Source of the DNA: Chionoecetes opilio
Taxonomy: Eukaryota; Arthropoda; Malacostraca; Decapoda; Majidae
Assembly (NCBI GenBank): GCA_016584305.1
Contig: JACEEZ010005964.1
Location: forward strand, 30,905-94,904
Direction: 5' to 3'
DNA length: 64,000 nt
In this document: positions 24,061 through 39,357 of the stretch, in pieces
Position numbering within the stretch: the first letter of the stretch is position 1
Layout: every line of letters starts with the position of its first letter
The notes under the pieces: generated by a model
The model's input: only the letters and a program-made list of their open reading frames with translations
Databases searched by the model: none
Told to the model about the DNA's origin: nothing
Made by a program: the position numbers and the translations under genes

Positions 24061-24249
24061 TGGGAGTTAATTTATTAGGGATCAAGTTATGGTTGAAAAA
24101 TGGACCCAAGGAAGCGGGGTCAATATTTTTTTTTTTCCCCAAAAAAAATAAGAAAAACAGGCTGGAAAAACTGTAAGAAAAAACAAAAACGTGGGGGGGG
24201 GGAACATTGGTTTAGAAAACCTGTGTAAATGTCAGTGGCCAATGGGGTG

Positions 24250-24740
24250 GGAATTTGGAGTGAAAAATTAGTCAATATGTTTTAATTTTCAGTTCCCAAT
24301 TTAAATATGATTTTATAAATGTAATATTGTAAAAAATTGTTAATAATTTAAAATTGATATTTTGTTTGGTGTTTCTTAGTAGGAAGAATATAATTTTCTT
24401 TAGGTTTTAGACTGAGTTTGGGTTTAAGGTCTCAGGCGGTGGCTGGCGGCCCACGGCCTGAGGACCTTTAAAAAAACCCTTTTGACGTATAATTTGCTAG
24501 GCCACGTAATTTCAGCAGGGAAAAAAATACAAATAGTTTTGAAGTATAACGGGGCAAAAAATAGCGATTTTTTTTATCTCCACCCAGCAATTTAATTTTG
24601 TAAAAACTATACGTATTTCAGCAATATAAAAAAGGGTTTTAATTTTTGAACAAAATAGTTGTAATAATTAATTTGGAGAGTCTTCCAAGGACCTAGCGGT
24701 TCCCCTCCGACACTCATTAAGTTTTTTTACGGGAATTTCC
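24250..24740 (+). repeat. Fragment of the duplicated segment (matches 7370-7740)
   Basis: Error-rich but collinear with copy 1 of the duplicated segment: the GGCCACGTA..TCAGCAG block, the AATTAATTTGGAG..TCTTCCAAG block and CGGTTCCC..CGACACTCATTAAG occur in the same order. It ends near 24740 without the LINE junction. Confidence 0.7.
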
Positions 24741-24771
24741 CCAGTAGCTTATTTTAACCCCCAAAAGGTAC

Positions 24772-25030
24772 GATGACGCGGGGATATTTGGGATGGGGTT
24801 TGGGAAGTACTGATGGTCGGTCTCCCAAAGGGGACGCGTACCCACTAAAACCCAGATCGAATTAAACCACGCCTAAATAACCCATAAAAATTTTAATTTG
24901 TAACGGGGGGGGTTTGTTTGACGCGGCGGATTTTTAGATGTGGTTGGAAGTACTGAGGGGCTCGGCTACCAAGCGCGTAGCCACTAAAAACCAATCAAAA
25001 TTCAACCACGCCTTAAAAAAACCACTATAA
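24772..25030 (+). repeat. Two-copy tandem repeat, unit ~146 bp
   Basis: GACGCGG..GGAAGTACTGA..GGTC/GCTCGG..CCACTAAAA..ACCACGCC occurs twice, starting at about 24773 and 24919. Homopolymer noise obscures exact unit length. Confidence 0.65.
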
Positions 25031-28000
25031 ATATTTTTTCGAACGCCAATTTTTCAGCGGAGTTCCAAAATAATGATCGGTATTCACCATCCCCGGAGAG
25101 AGCGTGCCAAAGGGGTCTTTTTGATTGAGCAAAAACCACGCCCCAGATGACTTTTTTTTTCAGGCCTTGCGAGTGTTTCTTTCTTCCTCCCCGGGGGACA
25201 AACAAAAACCATTTTCGAATGGCAAGTGCACTCCCAGCCTAAAAATATTATGCGAGCACTGTTTGATGGGGCTCCCTCTTAGTGCCAGTCAGCTTCGTAA
25301 CAGGAAAATACCTGTGCTGCGGGAAATAGTTTACCTCATCAACTTCGGCAACAGCCTGGTGCCCGGCATATTAGCTGTATGTCGATGGTGTCTGGGTTTT
25401 TTCGCCCTTTGTCAAATATTTGAAAAGGTATTTGACGCCAAGTAGGGTGGAAAAACCCTCAACATTGACAGGGACTGCATTCCCTTTCAACAGGATCAAT
25501 TTTTTGGGGACCATGTAGTCGTTATCGAGACGACCGTGCAGCGTAGCGGTTTGGTGGAACGAACCCTCTTATAGACCGTTTTCTGGTCAATGCCGACATA
25601 AAAGTTTCGTCCGGGAACTTTTTGGGGAATTTATGCTTACATTTTTTTGACCCGGGGTCCAGTTGGCACTGGCATTGGGGTCTTCGCACAGGGGTCATGC
25701 ATCATAAATTCGAGTACGAGGTCTCTTCGGCAGAGCCCGGTTCCGGAATTTCGGCCGTGACCAATTCGCCCACTTCTGGGCCGAATCCACAGAGTAGGGG
25801 GGAAAATTCGTACACGTGTGCTGGGGAAGGCCCCTTTTTTGGAATTCAATGACATAACCGGGCCGCCACATCCCCAAGCACCGCTCTTTTCAATGAGTTC
25901 AAATAGTAGCATTAGTTTCAAGAAACACCCTTTTTGACCAAGTCACATTTATCAGCCAGGGTTGGCCTGGTGGGAGGTTTTCAGTGTTTCCCGCCATCTG
26001 GGGTTAGTGGTGATGGTCACAAAAGGGGTCGAACTTCCCAAATGGACCCCCCAGCCAGGGAATCCGGTATTTTCGGTGAGTACCTGGGACTGCCCGTGAA
26101 TGTTGGTGGAAAGGGCGATTTTTCCCACCCGACTTGGCTTTATCGGCTTTCATCGAACCCAGTCGTGTAGACCTTTATACGGTCGGCCGCGAGCGTTTGC
26201 TGATTAGGGGTAATATAAGATAGTCGTATCCTCTTTTTAAGGCATGAGAAACAGACGAAGGCTTGCTTCAGACGCCCCCCAAACTTTAGCGTGGAGAAAT
26301 TCATCCCTGCGTGCCAAGAGGTAATTGCAAGTACTCCTGCATGAGGTTTTTTTTCATGGTAAATAATCGTAGCCACTGTCGCCCCGGGGGTTAGATGGAA
26401 AGAGCAATGGCCAGCATGTGAGCCTTTCAATGTTTTCGGGACAATCATCCGGGCTGAACATCCCATGGAGCCAAAGTCTCCTCCTGCCTCAGACGCGTGT
26501 ATAAGATCACAACCTCACGGCTGTTGGCATTGCACCGGTACCCCGGGGACTGTTTGAGATCGGCCCGCATGGCCAGATTGACATTTTCGACATGTCGTGA
26601 CTCATTCCCACGGAAAACTGGTTCATGGTGGAATAAGACCTTCGAAAAGGGGATTGCTTTGGCAGCAACATGGCCAAAGACTTTGACGACGGACGAACGG
26701 GAGCCTGTGTAGGCGTTCACTTACTGGACACACCGCTTTCCCATGTTCAAGAAGACTTTGATTCCCTTTCGGAGTGGAATCCTCGCCGACATACCTTGGA
26801 CATCTAGTGTACATTGGCCCTGCACTAAAAATGCTTGTGCCCTGACCCAGTGGTGGCACTGGGGTGAATCCTAGCAAATGCCAGTGACGAGTGTAGCGAT
26901 AGTTGAGGTCGGAAGTGTTTCCCTCCTCACTATCTTCAGTCATAAGACGGCCCAACATTTTGGTGGAAATCGTCCCTCCGTGTTCGTTTATCAAGCCACG
27001 TTTGCAGAAATTTCAACAGGCGGACACTTGGGGCCGACATTCCACAGGAGAAATAGTTTCCCGCAGCAGGAACACACAGTGTCCATTTCTCCCAGGTAGA
27101 TTGTGTCGCTGGGCGATCCCTTTCGCCTTTGAAAAAAAGGGAAACGTACGTTGGGTGGCAGTAGTAGTAGACTTGGTGTGTCGGGTGATATGGGACCCGT
27201 CAGAAGTTCATTAATTTTAGTTGCGGGTAAAGCCACATCTGCTCGGCGTTCGAAAATGTCCCACATGATTTTTTTCCCATGGCAAGGCACAAAAGGTCGC
27301 CAGCGTCAGGAGTCTTCTCCGTACTTTTTGAAGCCACGTCGGGTTCCTTCGAAGAACGCATGGCCCCTTTCTGTTGGCGCATTGCTTTGGGCAAAATTTT
27401 CCGTTTCGTGACGTCCCTGGCGTACGTTCTCCGCAGAAGTCATTGCAAATGGGAAACAGTTCTTGTGTAATGAGCACAGTGCATTGCAGCATAGTAATCA
27501 TTACGGCTTTGCTTATTGACCACTTTGTATCAGGGCCATCATGTCACCTTGACGCACATTGTGTTCCTTTGGAACCCTGGGGTATCGAGAACCGCAATGC
27601 CAGTCAAGGCCTTAATTTTCTCAACGACTTGATCCGTGAGAAAAGCAGTATCGGGGAAACTATCTCGTCGAAGAAAATGCCTCATCAGGAAGATGGGTAC
27701 CATATCATCTGTTGAGCACTCTATCAATTGCAAAAGTGTACATCTCAAAGGGTGCTACATCTGGCAGAAAGTTGATAGTTTTCCGGGGATCAACGCCTTT
27801 CCCAAGACAACATAGTTTAGGGGAGAGCAAGAAACTCTTCTCATATTTGTTTTCCTACCCTACATGGAGCGACCAAACTTCAAAATCGACTTGGCTGGGT
27901 AAAGATTTGCGTCATGTGTTTCAGTAACACTCAAGTGAGAGAAGTATTTTTGGCCGCAGAAATCATAAAACACTTTTTCTTTAAAGCCGAAAGAGGCGCA

Positions 28001-28180
28001 GAAAGCCATTGACCCGAGTTAAAAATCAGTAGGCTTGCTGTACACATGGCAGGTGCGAGGTTCCCGTTCATGTGGTTCCCAACGAAGCTCTTTCTCGCCG
28101 CCTGAAGTATCAAGGTAATGTGGTATTTGGTTTCCAGTAAGTGGAACACTTGTTGTTGTAAAGTGTCCGAACGTTCTGTG
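25000..28180 (-). pseudogene. Decayed minus-strand coding sequence, unassigned
   Basis: Fragments of apparently coding sequence follow one another on the minus strand downstream of the Ulp1-like domain, each in a different frame. Examples: HRTFGHFTTTSVPLTGNQ, ELRWEPHEREPRTCHVY and FCASFGFKEKVFYDFCGQ (28150-27950, cysteine-rich, possible zinc ribbon), FLPDVAPFEMYTLQLIEC (27750), and GIKVFLNMG then VNAYTGSRSS (26750-26690). The GIKV..YTGS spacing weakly recalls piggyBac transposases, but I would not assign the family. Composition differs from the AT-rich flanks. Frame breaks are too dense to model. Confidence 0.35.
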
Positions 28181-28182
28181 AT

Positions 28183-28330
28183 TTGGCTCATGGGGTTTTT
28201 GAGAACCCAAGTCAACCTTGAACGTTTACGGACTTGGCTCATGGGTTCTGAGAACCCAAGTTAACCCTTGACTGTTCGCGGGCTTGGGTCATGGGGTTCT
28301 GGAGAGCCCAAGTTGAGAAAACCCTTGACA
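28183..28330 (-). repeat. Three tandem ~51 bp coding repeats
   Basis: TTGGCTCATGGGG..TTCTGAGAACCCAAGT..AACCTTGA..GTT..CGGAC occurs three times. On the minus strand the unit encodes a peptide like LGSQNPHEPSPRTVKG, lying between the Ulp1-like domain and the cysteine-rich tail, so it may be a linker repeat in the protein. Confidence 0.6.
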
Positions 28331-28900
28331 GGGTAGTGTTATTCTACTTGGGAATGCAACAAATGTTTCATTGCTCAAAACAGATGCCATGTGAGCTCTT
28401 AGTTTAGCATATTCATATTGGATCTTTGCGGGGTCATTACCCAGTGCCCAATCAAACAGCATAGGCGAGGCCAGGACACCGCAGTCGTTGCCATTAGTCT
28501 GTACTGTAAGAACAGGGGACGGTTGTAATGTTTAATCTTTCCGGCGAACCTTCACCTTTACCGAAAACTTTGTGGGACAACTTTGTGCAATTGCTTTGAA
28601 AGGATCATGTTATTCATAGAATCATAAATAAGGACAGATTTATGTTCATAAGTAACCAGGACCAAAGTCCATTCATCCTCGGTTTCGCCAGATTGAACAA
28701 TTAGCAGCGCTTTCCCCCTTTGCCGAGAGGGCTGGAAGGCGAGCCATGGGCAAGGGGCAGTCATGAGGACGCTGGCTCGACATATGCGATGCCAGTATGG
28801 CTTGCAATTATCCCCAATAATGGTACAATGGCTTCATCAATGAGTTTGCGACCCAACTGAATGTCCTCTAAGGCAGCATGTGTGATCGAAGCCATCCTAT
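28330..28900 (-). pseudogene. Ulp1-like (C48) cysteine protease domain, frame-broken
   Basis: On the minus strand the gene opens with MASITHAALEDIQLGRKLID, continues in another frame through GETEDEWTLVLVTYEHKSVL and IYDSM, and in a third frame reads QTNGNDCGVLASPMLFDWAL followed by DPAKIQYEYAKLRAHM. The IYDS aspartate and NDCG cysteine match the Ulp1/SENP active site. The usual histidine before the tryptophan (HW) reads EW here, so the enzyme may be inactive, or this is an error. Domains of this type are common in large transposons and remove ubiquitin-like modifiers or process proteins. At least two frameshifts are needed to join the parts. Confidence 0.6.
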
Positions 28901-30060
28901 AATTATCATGCAAAATATCGTATAATATATATGATAATTAGCAGAGAAAGTTACCAGAGAGATAAGAGCGCAGTGTAATACGTCTTGCCTCGAGCGATGA
29001 AGCAGACAGTGTGGGCACAAAGCCTTTGTGTTAACCGCAGAAAACCGTTACTCCTATAAGCTGGCAATTAGGCTGCGGAATCGGTAATACATTAATATAT
29101 TCCCAGAACCGTTGTTTATTTCACAAAATGTGATTGATGAATAAAAAATCGTATTTCAACTGGCTTCCCTGTGGTGTAATTTAGAAAAATATCCATTCAG
29201 AAATGATGATATTAAGCGTGTTTTTAAGTTGAAGAGGTGCCTTTTAACCCCAACCAAATAACCGTTACGCTGTTACAATGAAATAGGCTGCGTAACAGGA
29301 AATACAATATTATGTAGAAAACCGTGTATTATTTCACAAAACCTTATAAATTAATAAATGTCATGAGTTCAACAGGCCTCCCTGTGGTGTAATCGCAAAA
29401 AAAAATTCATCGCGAAATGAATGCATGAAGCGTAATTAGCCATTGGAGAAGTGCCTTTTAGGCCACTTAGAAAACTGGTAAAACATTATTATCTCGACCG
29501 TGTGTTATTGCACCCAACATTATAGATGAATAAAAACCAGCGTTCAAGAGGCTTCCCTGTGGTGCAATCAGAAAAAAAATCCATTGATAAATAACCAAAT
29601 TATGCGTGTTTTGATTTCATAATAATCCATGCTGCTTTCATGAAAATAATACATTGCAAAGCGAGTAAACATTCACCACACGTTATAGATGAATTGAAAA
29701 GAAGCTTTTAACACGCTTGTCTGATGAAAAAATTTTCAAGCTTGCCTGTGGTGTAATGAAAAAAAAAATCCGTTGAGAAATGACCTGTGTAATTTAAATG
29801 TGTGTTTTGAGCATTATTTGCCAGGAGAAATCCTCAACACATCGAGGGAACGGGTGAAAAGGATGTGAATAGAATTGTTATATCGTTAAAACATGCACAA
29901 CACGTTATAGATTAATAGAAAATAAGCTTTTAACGGGCTTTTCTGAAGAAGATTTTTCCAGGCTTGGGCCCGTTTGGGGTAATGAAAAAAAAAATTCGTT
30001 GAGAAATGACGTATGTAATTAAAATGTGTGTTTTGAGCATGAACGTATGAGTTAATTATA
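28797..30060. repeat. Repeat Y, copy 2 (lacks the piggyBac-like insertion)
   Basis: Matches 21738-21958 joined to 23114-24060, with the TTAA empty site at 29031-29034. Internal ~190 bp units recur here, with CGTTATAGATGAAT and CCTGTGGTGTAAT blocks. Its left end encodes the first exon of the Ulp1-like gene on the minus strand. Confidence 0.8.
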
Positions 30061-30144
30061 GGATAACAGTTAATGTCAAAATGACACTGAGTAAAATATT
30101 ATATATTTTTTCCACCAAAAAAAAAAGGCTGAAATGTAGAACGT

Positions 30145-31005
30145 GACATGTTAGAAGTCGTGTCCTGGTGGAACGCCGACGTGAGTTTCGACAGGGGATG
30201 CTTGCAGCCTATGTTGATCTCAAGAAGGCGTTTGACTCAGTGCATCGTGAGTCACTCTGGGATTTTCTGCGACTTCGAGGGATTCCTGCAAGGACTATTG
30301 GTTTGATAACTGGTCTGTATTCTGGGACTGAGATGCTGGAAGTGTGGGGCAGGTTATCCAGCTTCTTTCCTGTGAATACAGGAGTGAGGCAAGGGTGCGT
30401 CCTTGCCCCATCACTTTTCAACGCTTGTATGGACTGGGTATTGGACAAGGTTGTAGATCAAAGTGATTGTGGAGCATCCCTCGGCAACACCAAGATCACT
30501 GATCTTGTTTTTGCCGATGATGCAGTAATCTTTGCTGAGTCGCTGGAGGTCCTGGTGATGGCTCTCGAGGCGCTGCACGAGGAGGCAAAGCCTTTGGGAC
30601 TTGAGGTCTCCTGGCTCAAGACCAAAGGGCCAGGTGTTGGAGACTTACTAGATGAAGCAGTACAGTCTGTTCATTGCGTGTGGCGAGGACATTGAGATCT
30701 GGAAAGTTTTACATACCTTGGTAGCGCAGTCCATTAATGACGGCGGGGCACGTCAAGAAGTCTTACGGCGGATTGGCATAGCCCACGGTGTTATGGACTC
30801 GCTCAGGGGGAGTATTTGGCGTTTTCGGTACCTGGAGGAGGAAAATCCGGATCTTCAAGTGCTTGTGATCCCTTTTACTCAGTGTGAGACATGGACACAA
30901 ATAGTGACTGAAAAGACGAATAATGCCTTTGGAATAAGTGTCTTCGCAGAAACATGGGGTATCGCTGGGATGATTACGTGTCAATACTGCAGTGATGTGA
31001 GGACC
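30145..31005 (+). pseudogene. RTE-like non-LTR reverse transcriptase fragment
   Basis: RT palm motifs are in order and in one frame: AAYVDLKKAFDSVHRE (motif A, Asp), GVRQGCVLAPSLFN (motif B), TDLVFADDAVIFAES (motif C, FADD) and LGLEVSWLKTK (the following block). A frameshift near 30640-30690 leads to GGARQEVLRRIGIAHGVMDS and a short tail. The endonuclease is missing upstream, so the copy is 5'-truncated. The 3' side disappears into the artefact tract at about 31005. The protein lineage resembles RTE-type elements abundant in crabs and other decapods (from memory). No terminal repeat or tail is visible. Confidence 0.85.
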
Positions 31006-33745
<2,740 letters not shown>

Positions 33746-36700
33746 TTCCGGGAAAAGGGGGGGAGAATGCGTTTGGCATTTTCTACGAACGCTTTTTAAG
33801 GGCCCTGTCGACCATGTTGCATGAAGGGACCCCTGTGAGGGGGTCCTGGTCCCCAAAAACAAAGTGTAAAACCTCCACAAACCCTTTTGAGGGGCACGTT
33901 ACCCGGGTGAGGGAGACCGGGCTTTGGGGGATGTGGAGCGGGCCCCAAAAGGGAGTGGTGGTGGGCCCGGTGCCCGGCGTGCCGGCATGAACCTTGGGGG
34001 AAAACGAAAACCCCAACCGGGTTACCAGGGAACAACAGAGACTTCAAAATAGCCAAGGCTCAGAGGAACCTCCTCATGGAATTTGGGGCAACTCAACTGC
34101 CCGGAAGTGTTCCATGGGGAGGATGACATTCTCCTACCCCCCCCAGGGGAGGGCCAAATAAATAGCAAATGTAATATTGTGTTTGTGGGGATAATAAATA
34201 TTTTAAAAGTCGCCTCACTTGTTGTTTACCCTTTTGGTTCCCCATTTTTTCCCCCTTTAGGGGTTTTTATTATAATATTATTGTTTTTATTCATTTTTAT
34301 TATTATTGTGAGTTTTTTAACCCTGGGGGAGGTTTCCGCTAGACAGGGAAATGTTTCCCCGCGTGTTTTCACCCAAAAACATTTTTTTTTGCCCAAACAA
34401 GGTTTATTTTTTGGTTTTTTAATTTATTCATTAAACCCTAAAAAAAATAATTCAAACTTCATTATCCTTCCCAGGTAAAATTAAAATTTTTTTGCGGTTT
34501 CCGGTTTCCCGGGGGTTTTTTTTTTCCTTAAAAAAAGGTTTTTTTTTTATTTTTTTAATTCATTTATTTAAAAAATATAAAATTTTAAATTTAATCTTTT
34601 ATTATCCTTCTAGGGTAAAATTTAAAAATTTTGTAGGGGGTACCGTTCCAGGGGTTTTAAAATTTTAAAATATTATTATTATTTTCTATAGAAAAAACCC
34701 ATGAAAGACAGTAAAGTTAAGGGAAAAAGGAAACAAGCATAGGGTATTATTCAATTTTTATTGCAAAAATAAAAAAAAAATAATACTTATTGCAAAAATA
34801 AAATTAAAAAACTAATAAAAAAAAAAAAAATATACTTAAAATACATATAAAAAAAAATATACAAAAAAAAACATAAAATTATACATTCAATATCAGGTCA
34901 TCCCCAGGGCATCATTTAGGTTTGGGGGGGTTGAGGGAAAACGGGTTTCCCGCCTCCGCAATGGGTTTTGGGGGCCCAGAAAACCTTTTTTCCCACTGAT
35001 TCCGCCGAGTCCCTAGACCGGACAGGGTCCCTAGTGGCTGGGGGACGGGGACCCGCTGGGGATGGGTGGGCCCCCACCATACTGCCAGTTGGGACTCGGG
35101 GAACCCGGCAGTGGGAAAAAACTGCTGGCTGTTTGGTGGGGGTGTTATGGCGGACTGTTGGGAGGAGAGGGCCTGCTGGGTTTTTGGTTCTGTTGAGGGG
35201 GGCCCCCCCCAGCCCCCGATGTAGAGGACCCCGTGGGGCGGCCCGGGGCAAAAAAATGGTTCCCCCCAAACCCCCCCCTTTTTTCCCCCCTTTTTCAACC
35301 CCCCGGTTTTTCCCCTCTCCCCCGGGGCCCGAACCCCCCCAGGGTGTCGGAAAACCAAAACCCTTTTAAAAGGCCTCACCCCCTGACTGGGGCCCCAGCC
35401 CCACCCTCCCACGACCCTTGTTTCCAGCCCCCCCCTTCCCCGGTTTCCCCCCCCGGGGGTGGAAGGTCCCCCATCCCTTTCCCCCCCTTCCCCTTCCCAA
35501 TGCCCCCGGGGGCCTTTTTGGAGCCCCTTAGGCGGGTTTTGACCTCCCCCCTTTTTTTCCAACCCCTCCTGCCCCAAATTTGGCTTCCCCGGGTCCATTG
35601 GGGGGCTTGGCCTTGGGAAATCCGGGCCGCCCCCCAAAATTTGGGTCACGGGGCCCCCAGAAAAAAAGGGTTCCGGGAAAATAGGGGCAGGAACCCCGGG
35701 GGGCCGGGGTTAAACAGGGGGGGTTAAAAAATTTTTTTAATAATAAAGGGCCTGAAAAAATTAAAAATTAAAAATTTTTTTATAAAATGTTTTTTTTTTG
35801 GGAAATTTAAAAAATAAAACTTTCTAAAAATAAATCAAAAACCCAAAAATGTTTTAAAAAAGCAAAATTTTAAAAAAAATGTAAAAAAGTAAAGGATAGT
35901 ATCACATTTAAATAATCTTAAAATTTAAAAAATTTTGTAAAAAGCCCTTGTATTACTGAAAACCCCTTTTAAAGGGAAAAAAATTTTTTATTAATTTTAT
36001 CCTCTGGGTTGAAAGGGCTTTTCCCAATTTTTTTAAATATTTGAAGGGTTCTTTAAAATTGTTTAATATAAAGAGATGTACTTTTCTTTTTTAAAAAGGC
36101 GATGTTTTTCAACACCCACTTGTCCTCTTTCCGGGCCCAAAATCTTTGGGGGGGCCCGGCCACTGGCCTCTTGGACCCGTTAAACCTACCAGTCCTTGAC
36201 GTTTTTTTTCCCCCAGTTTTTGGAGGGTTTTTCAGGCTGATCCCCAGCTCCTTGGCCAATCTCCCCACGAAGGGCCCTTTTTCCCGTGGTAGTTTTGGAC
36301 TGCGGAGCCCCAGGTAGGGGTGTTTGGGCGAAGCCCCTCCCCCAGATCCTGCTCCGTTGTGGGGGGGAGACTCCAGCCTTTCTTCGGGGCAGTAAACAGC
36401 CTTTTTTCTTCCCCTTGCCCTTCTTGGGGGCCGGTTTTGGGTGCTGCTGCTCCTCCTCCCCCTCCCCCTCATGTGGGGGGGAATGAGAGGGAAAACAGGC
36501 AAACACCAAAGGCTTTCCCCCTCCTCAAATTTTCTGGGGGGGTGGCAGCTTTTGGGGAGCTGTGGCAGCTGTGCATCCAAACCCTTTAAAAAAATGTTTT
36601 TCCCCTGAAAGTTTCAGCAGGACTGGGGGGGGGCCCCCACCTCTGAAGTAGCATCTGAAGTAGTAGTGGGGGGGACCTGCCGGGAGGGGCACCTGGGGGC

Positions 36701-37651
36701 CCTTGCCCTTGGGGGCGGTTTTTTCCCAGGGGGGGAAAATTCTTGGGGGCCCCTCTTGTTTAAAGTCTGGGAGTCTTTAGAGGGGGGGGGGATCTGTGTG
36801 GTGTCTGGAGCGAGTATGAGTTTTTAACCCGCCTGCCCTGGCTCCTTAAATTTTCCCTGGTTTGGGGGCCCTGGTTTCCCACCCCGCACTAACCCCTGGG
36901 TTGCCCCCCGAAACGGCCCCCTTCCCAACGTTTGGGCCAGGGCCCCGATTTCACGTGATCACCCCCTGGTTTTAGGCGGTGATGCAGCCCCGGTTTCCCC
37001 CCCCAAACCTGTGACCACGTGGGGGCTTTTTTCCCGGGGCTTACACGCCCCTCCAAACCGCCCCTTCACCAAACGGACGGGGCGGGAACAGCCGGGCCCG
37101 GTCTGTTTTCCCCGGGCTTAAACCCCGGGGTTTTCCCACGTGTTAAACCATTTTCCACCACGTGGGAAAATCCCCGGGGGAAAATTTTTTTTGGGAATTT
37201 ATCGCGCGGGAGACGCAAAAATGCCTGTGGAACCCCGGGGCCCTTTTGGGGGGGACAGTTGAAAGACACACTTTTTCATTTCCCTTTAAACAACCACAAT
37301 TTATTCCTTTTCTTTGTTTTTTAAAATTTGTGAGGGCTGAGAATCTCAGTTCACACAGAATAGGTTTTAAAAATTTTTAAGAGTATTTTTTGGGCCCTTT
37401 TGGATATATGTGGGTGTTCGTTTTTCATTTGAATCCAGAAGCCCTTTTTAATTTTCATATCCAAAAATATTGTAGTTTTAAATGTGCGGGGTCATTACGG
37501 ATGTTTTTAAATTTAAATTCCTTTTTTTTTAAAAAGGAATTTCTAAAATTGTGGCTTGCCCCAAGGGGAAACGTGAAAGAATGGATTTCGAGCCCGTCCC
37601 AAATTTTTAAAAGATATATTTGGGGGGAAAAATTTTTTTATGTTCCCTTCC
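33746..37651. other. Homopolymer-expanded sequence, contents unreadable
   Basis: GC-rich and AT-rich blocks alternate. Most bases occur in runs of three or more. No motif of any known element survives clearly. The short frames in it are not trustworthy. Confidence 0.7.
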
Positions 37652-37767
37652 CAGGGGTTTCAAAAGGGGGCCCGCTGTCATGAGTGGAACAATAAACTGT
37701 AAAATTTACTTCAGCAGGGTTTTTTAAAAAATGTCCCCAATCTTTCCTTCCCTACCCCCCCTTTATT

Positions 37768-39357
37768 CTAGAGCCAAATATTTTCTACCAAGGCTTTCAT
37801 TTTGTCAGAAGATGTTACCATATTTTCATTTCTTCCTTGCATACTTGCATTAACCTTGTTCAGACGTTCAAATATGTCTGCCAAGTAGCATAATTTTGCA
37901 TTCCAAATTTCATCAGCAAGTAATTCGCAGAATTCAGTTTTCTCCTCAAGGGTAAAGAAAAGGAACATTTCCTTTCTCAGTTCATGCACCCGGGATAACA
38001 CTTTGCCTCTTGATAACCACCGGACTTCTGTGTGGAGGAGAAGACCTTCGTGAGGAGATCCCATTTCTTCACAAAGCATGGAAAATAGACTTGACTGCTT
38101 TGGTCTGCTTTTAAGAAAGTTTACCATTTTCACAACATCATCAAGAACAAACTTTAATTCTTGTCCGAGTGTTTTAACAACAAGAGCTTCACGGTGCAAG
38201 AGACAATGGGTAGTAATAAAATCTGGGTTCTCCTTCTGGACTAAGGACACAAAACCTTTTACCGATCCCACCATGGATGGACAGCCATCTGTGCAAATTC
38301 CTACACATAATTTCAATGACAAGTCCTTTTCTTTCAAGTATTCTGTCACTGTAGAAAATATCTCCTGTCCTGTGGTTTGCACCAGTTCTTTGCAGCATAA
38401 GAAATGTTCAGTTATTTAGTTATCAGCAACATAACGGATGAACACTAATAACTGAGGTGTTCCTCCAATGTCTGTTGATTCATCCGCATGTAAAGCATAC
38501 ATTTTACCTTTCACGAGTTCACACACCCATTTTTCAATATCAGACGACATGTCCTTGATTTGTCAACCAATCGTGTCGTCTGAGAGGGGAATTTTTTCAC
38601 TTCCTTTTCAGCCTCATCCCCAAACAATGTTTTCACCACAGCACAGCAGGCTGGAAGGAAGTATGACTCTGCAATTGAATGGGGTTTCATTTGTTTTGCT
38701 GTATGCTCTGCCACTAAATAGCTTACTTTCTGTGTTTTTTATTGCCACCTTCACATTTTTCTCAAACCCAAGCCTTTGTTGTGTGTTATCTTTCAAGAGT
38801 CTTTTAAAGTAATCTATAGGCTTCTGAGAGAGGTGACTATGTTTTGTTGTTAAATGTCTCTTCATTTTCATAGGAATCATAGATTCATTTGATAGCTCAA
38901 TGCCGCAAACAACACATTTTGGCTTTGGACCATTTTCATCATCACAGCAAGTGAACCCAAGTCCAAGATAACTGTTGTTATACAGGCGAAATGACTTACT
39001 GCGGTTACTTTTGCTGGCACGTGTCGTCGTTTTGACCACGCTCAGACCTGGATGACAAAACTCACTTTCATCTGTCACTTCTCTTTGCCCGCTCGGACCT
39101 GCACGACTAAGGTCACTTTCAACTGTCACTTCACTTTGCCAGCACGGACCTGTACGTCTATGCTCATTTTCAACTGTCACTTCACTTTCTTCAATTTCCA
39201 CACTAGGGTCTGGACGAGAGGACTCACTTCCAACAGTTATTACTGTTACTTTGCCTTCGGTGCCTTCGACACATTTACGTTTTGATTCATGATCAACTGC
39301 GACTTCACCGCTATTGCCTTCAGTACACTTTCGCTTTTTAATGAGGTACTTATCCAT
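37768..39357 (-). pseudogene. hAT transposase, ZBED5/SCAND3-like, truncated
   Basis: Starts at MDKYLIKKRKCTEG. An acidic repeated linker of about 100 residues (ESEVTVE-type units) follows. A BED-type zinc finger reads CVVCGIELSNESM and then HLTTKH. A frameshift near 38714 follows. Next comes KPHSIAESYFLPACCAVVK, then the RNase H-like fold with HADESTDIGG (first catalytic Asp region) and CTDGCPSMVGSVKGF, THCLLHREALVVKTL, and HTEVRWLSRGKVLSRV. In-frame stops occur at 38565-38563 (TGA) and 38418-38416 (TAA). It ends at ALVENIWL, so the C-terminal hAT dimerisation region is missing. These elements cut and paste DNA in the nucleus. This copy cannot make an active enzyme. The sequence here is clean, so the breaks are probably real. 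Confidence 0.85.

Noticed and set aside
25000..28800. An endogenous virus fragment
   Set aside because: No viral hallmark gene is recognisable; the visible Ulp1-like part and adjoining repeats fit a transposon equally or better.
34912..35727. Pro/Gly-rich open frames of 117-245 codons on both strands
   Set aside because: They are in homopolymer-expanded GC-rich sequence; CCC and GGG runs give Pro/Gly automatically.
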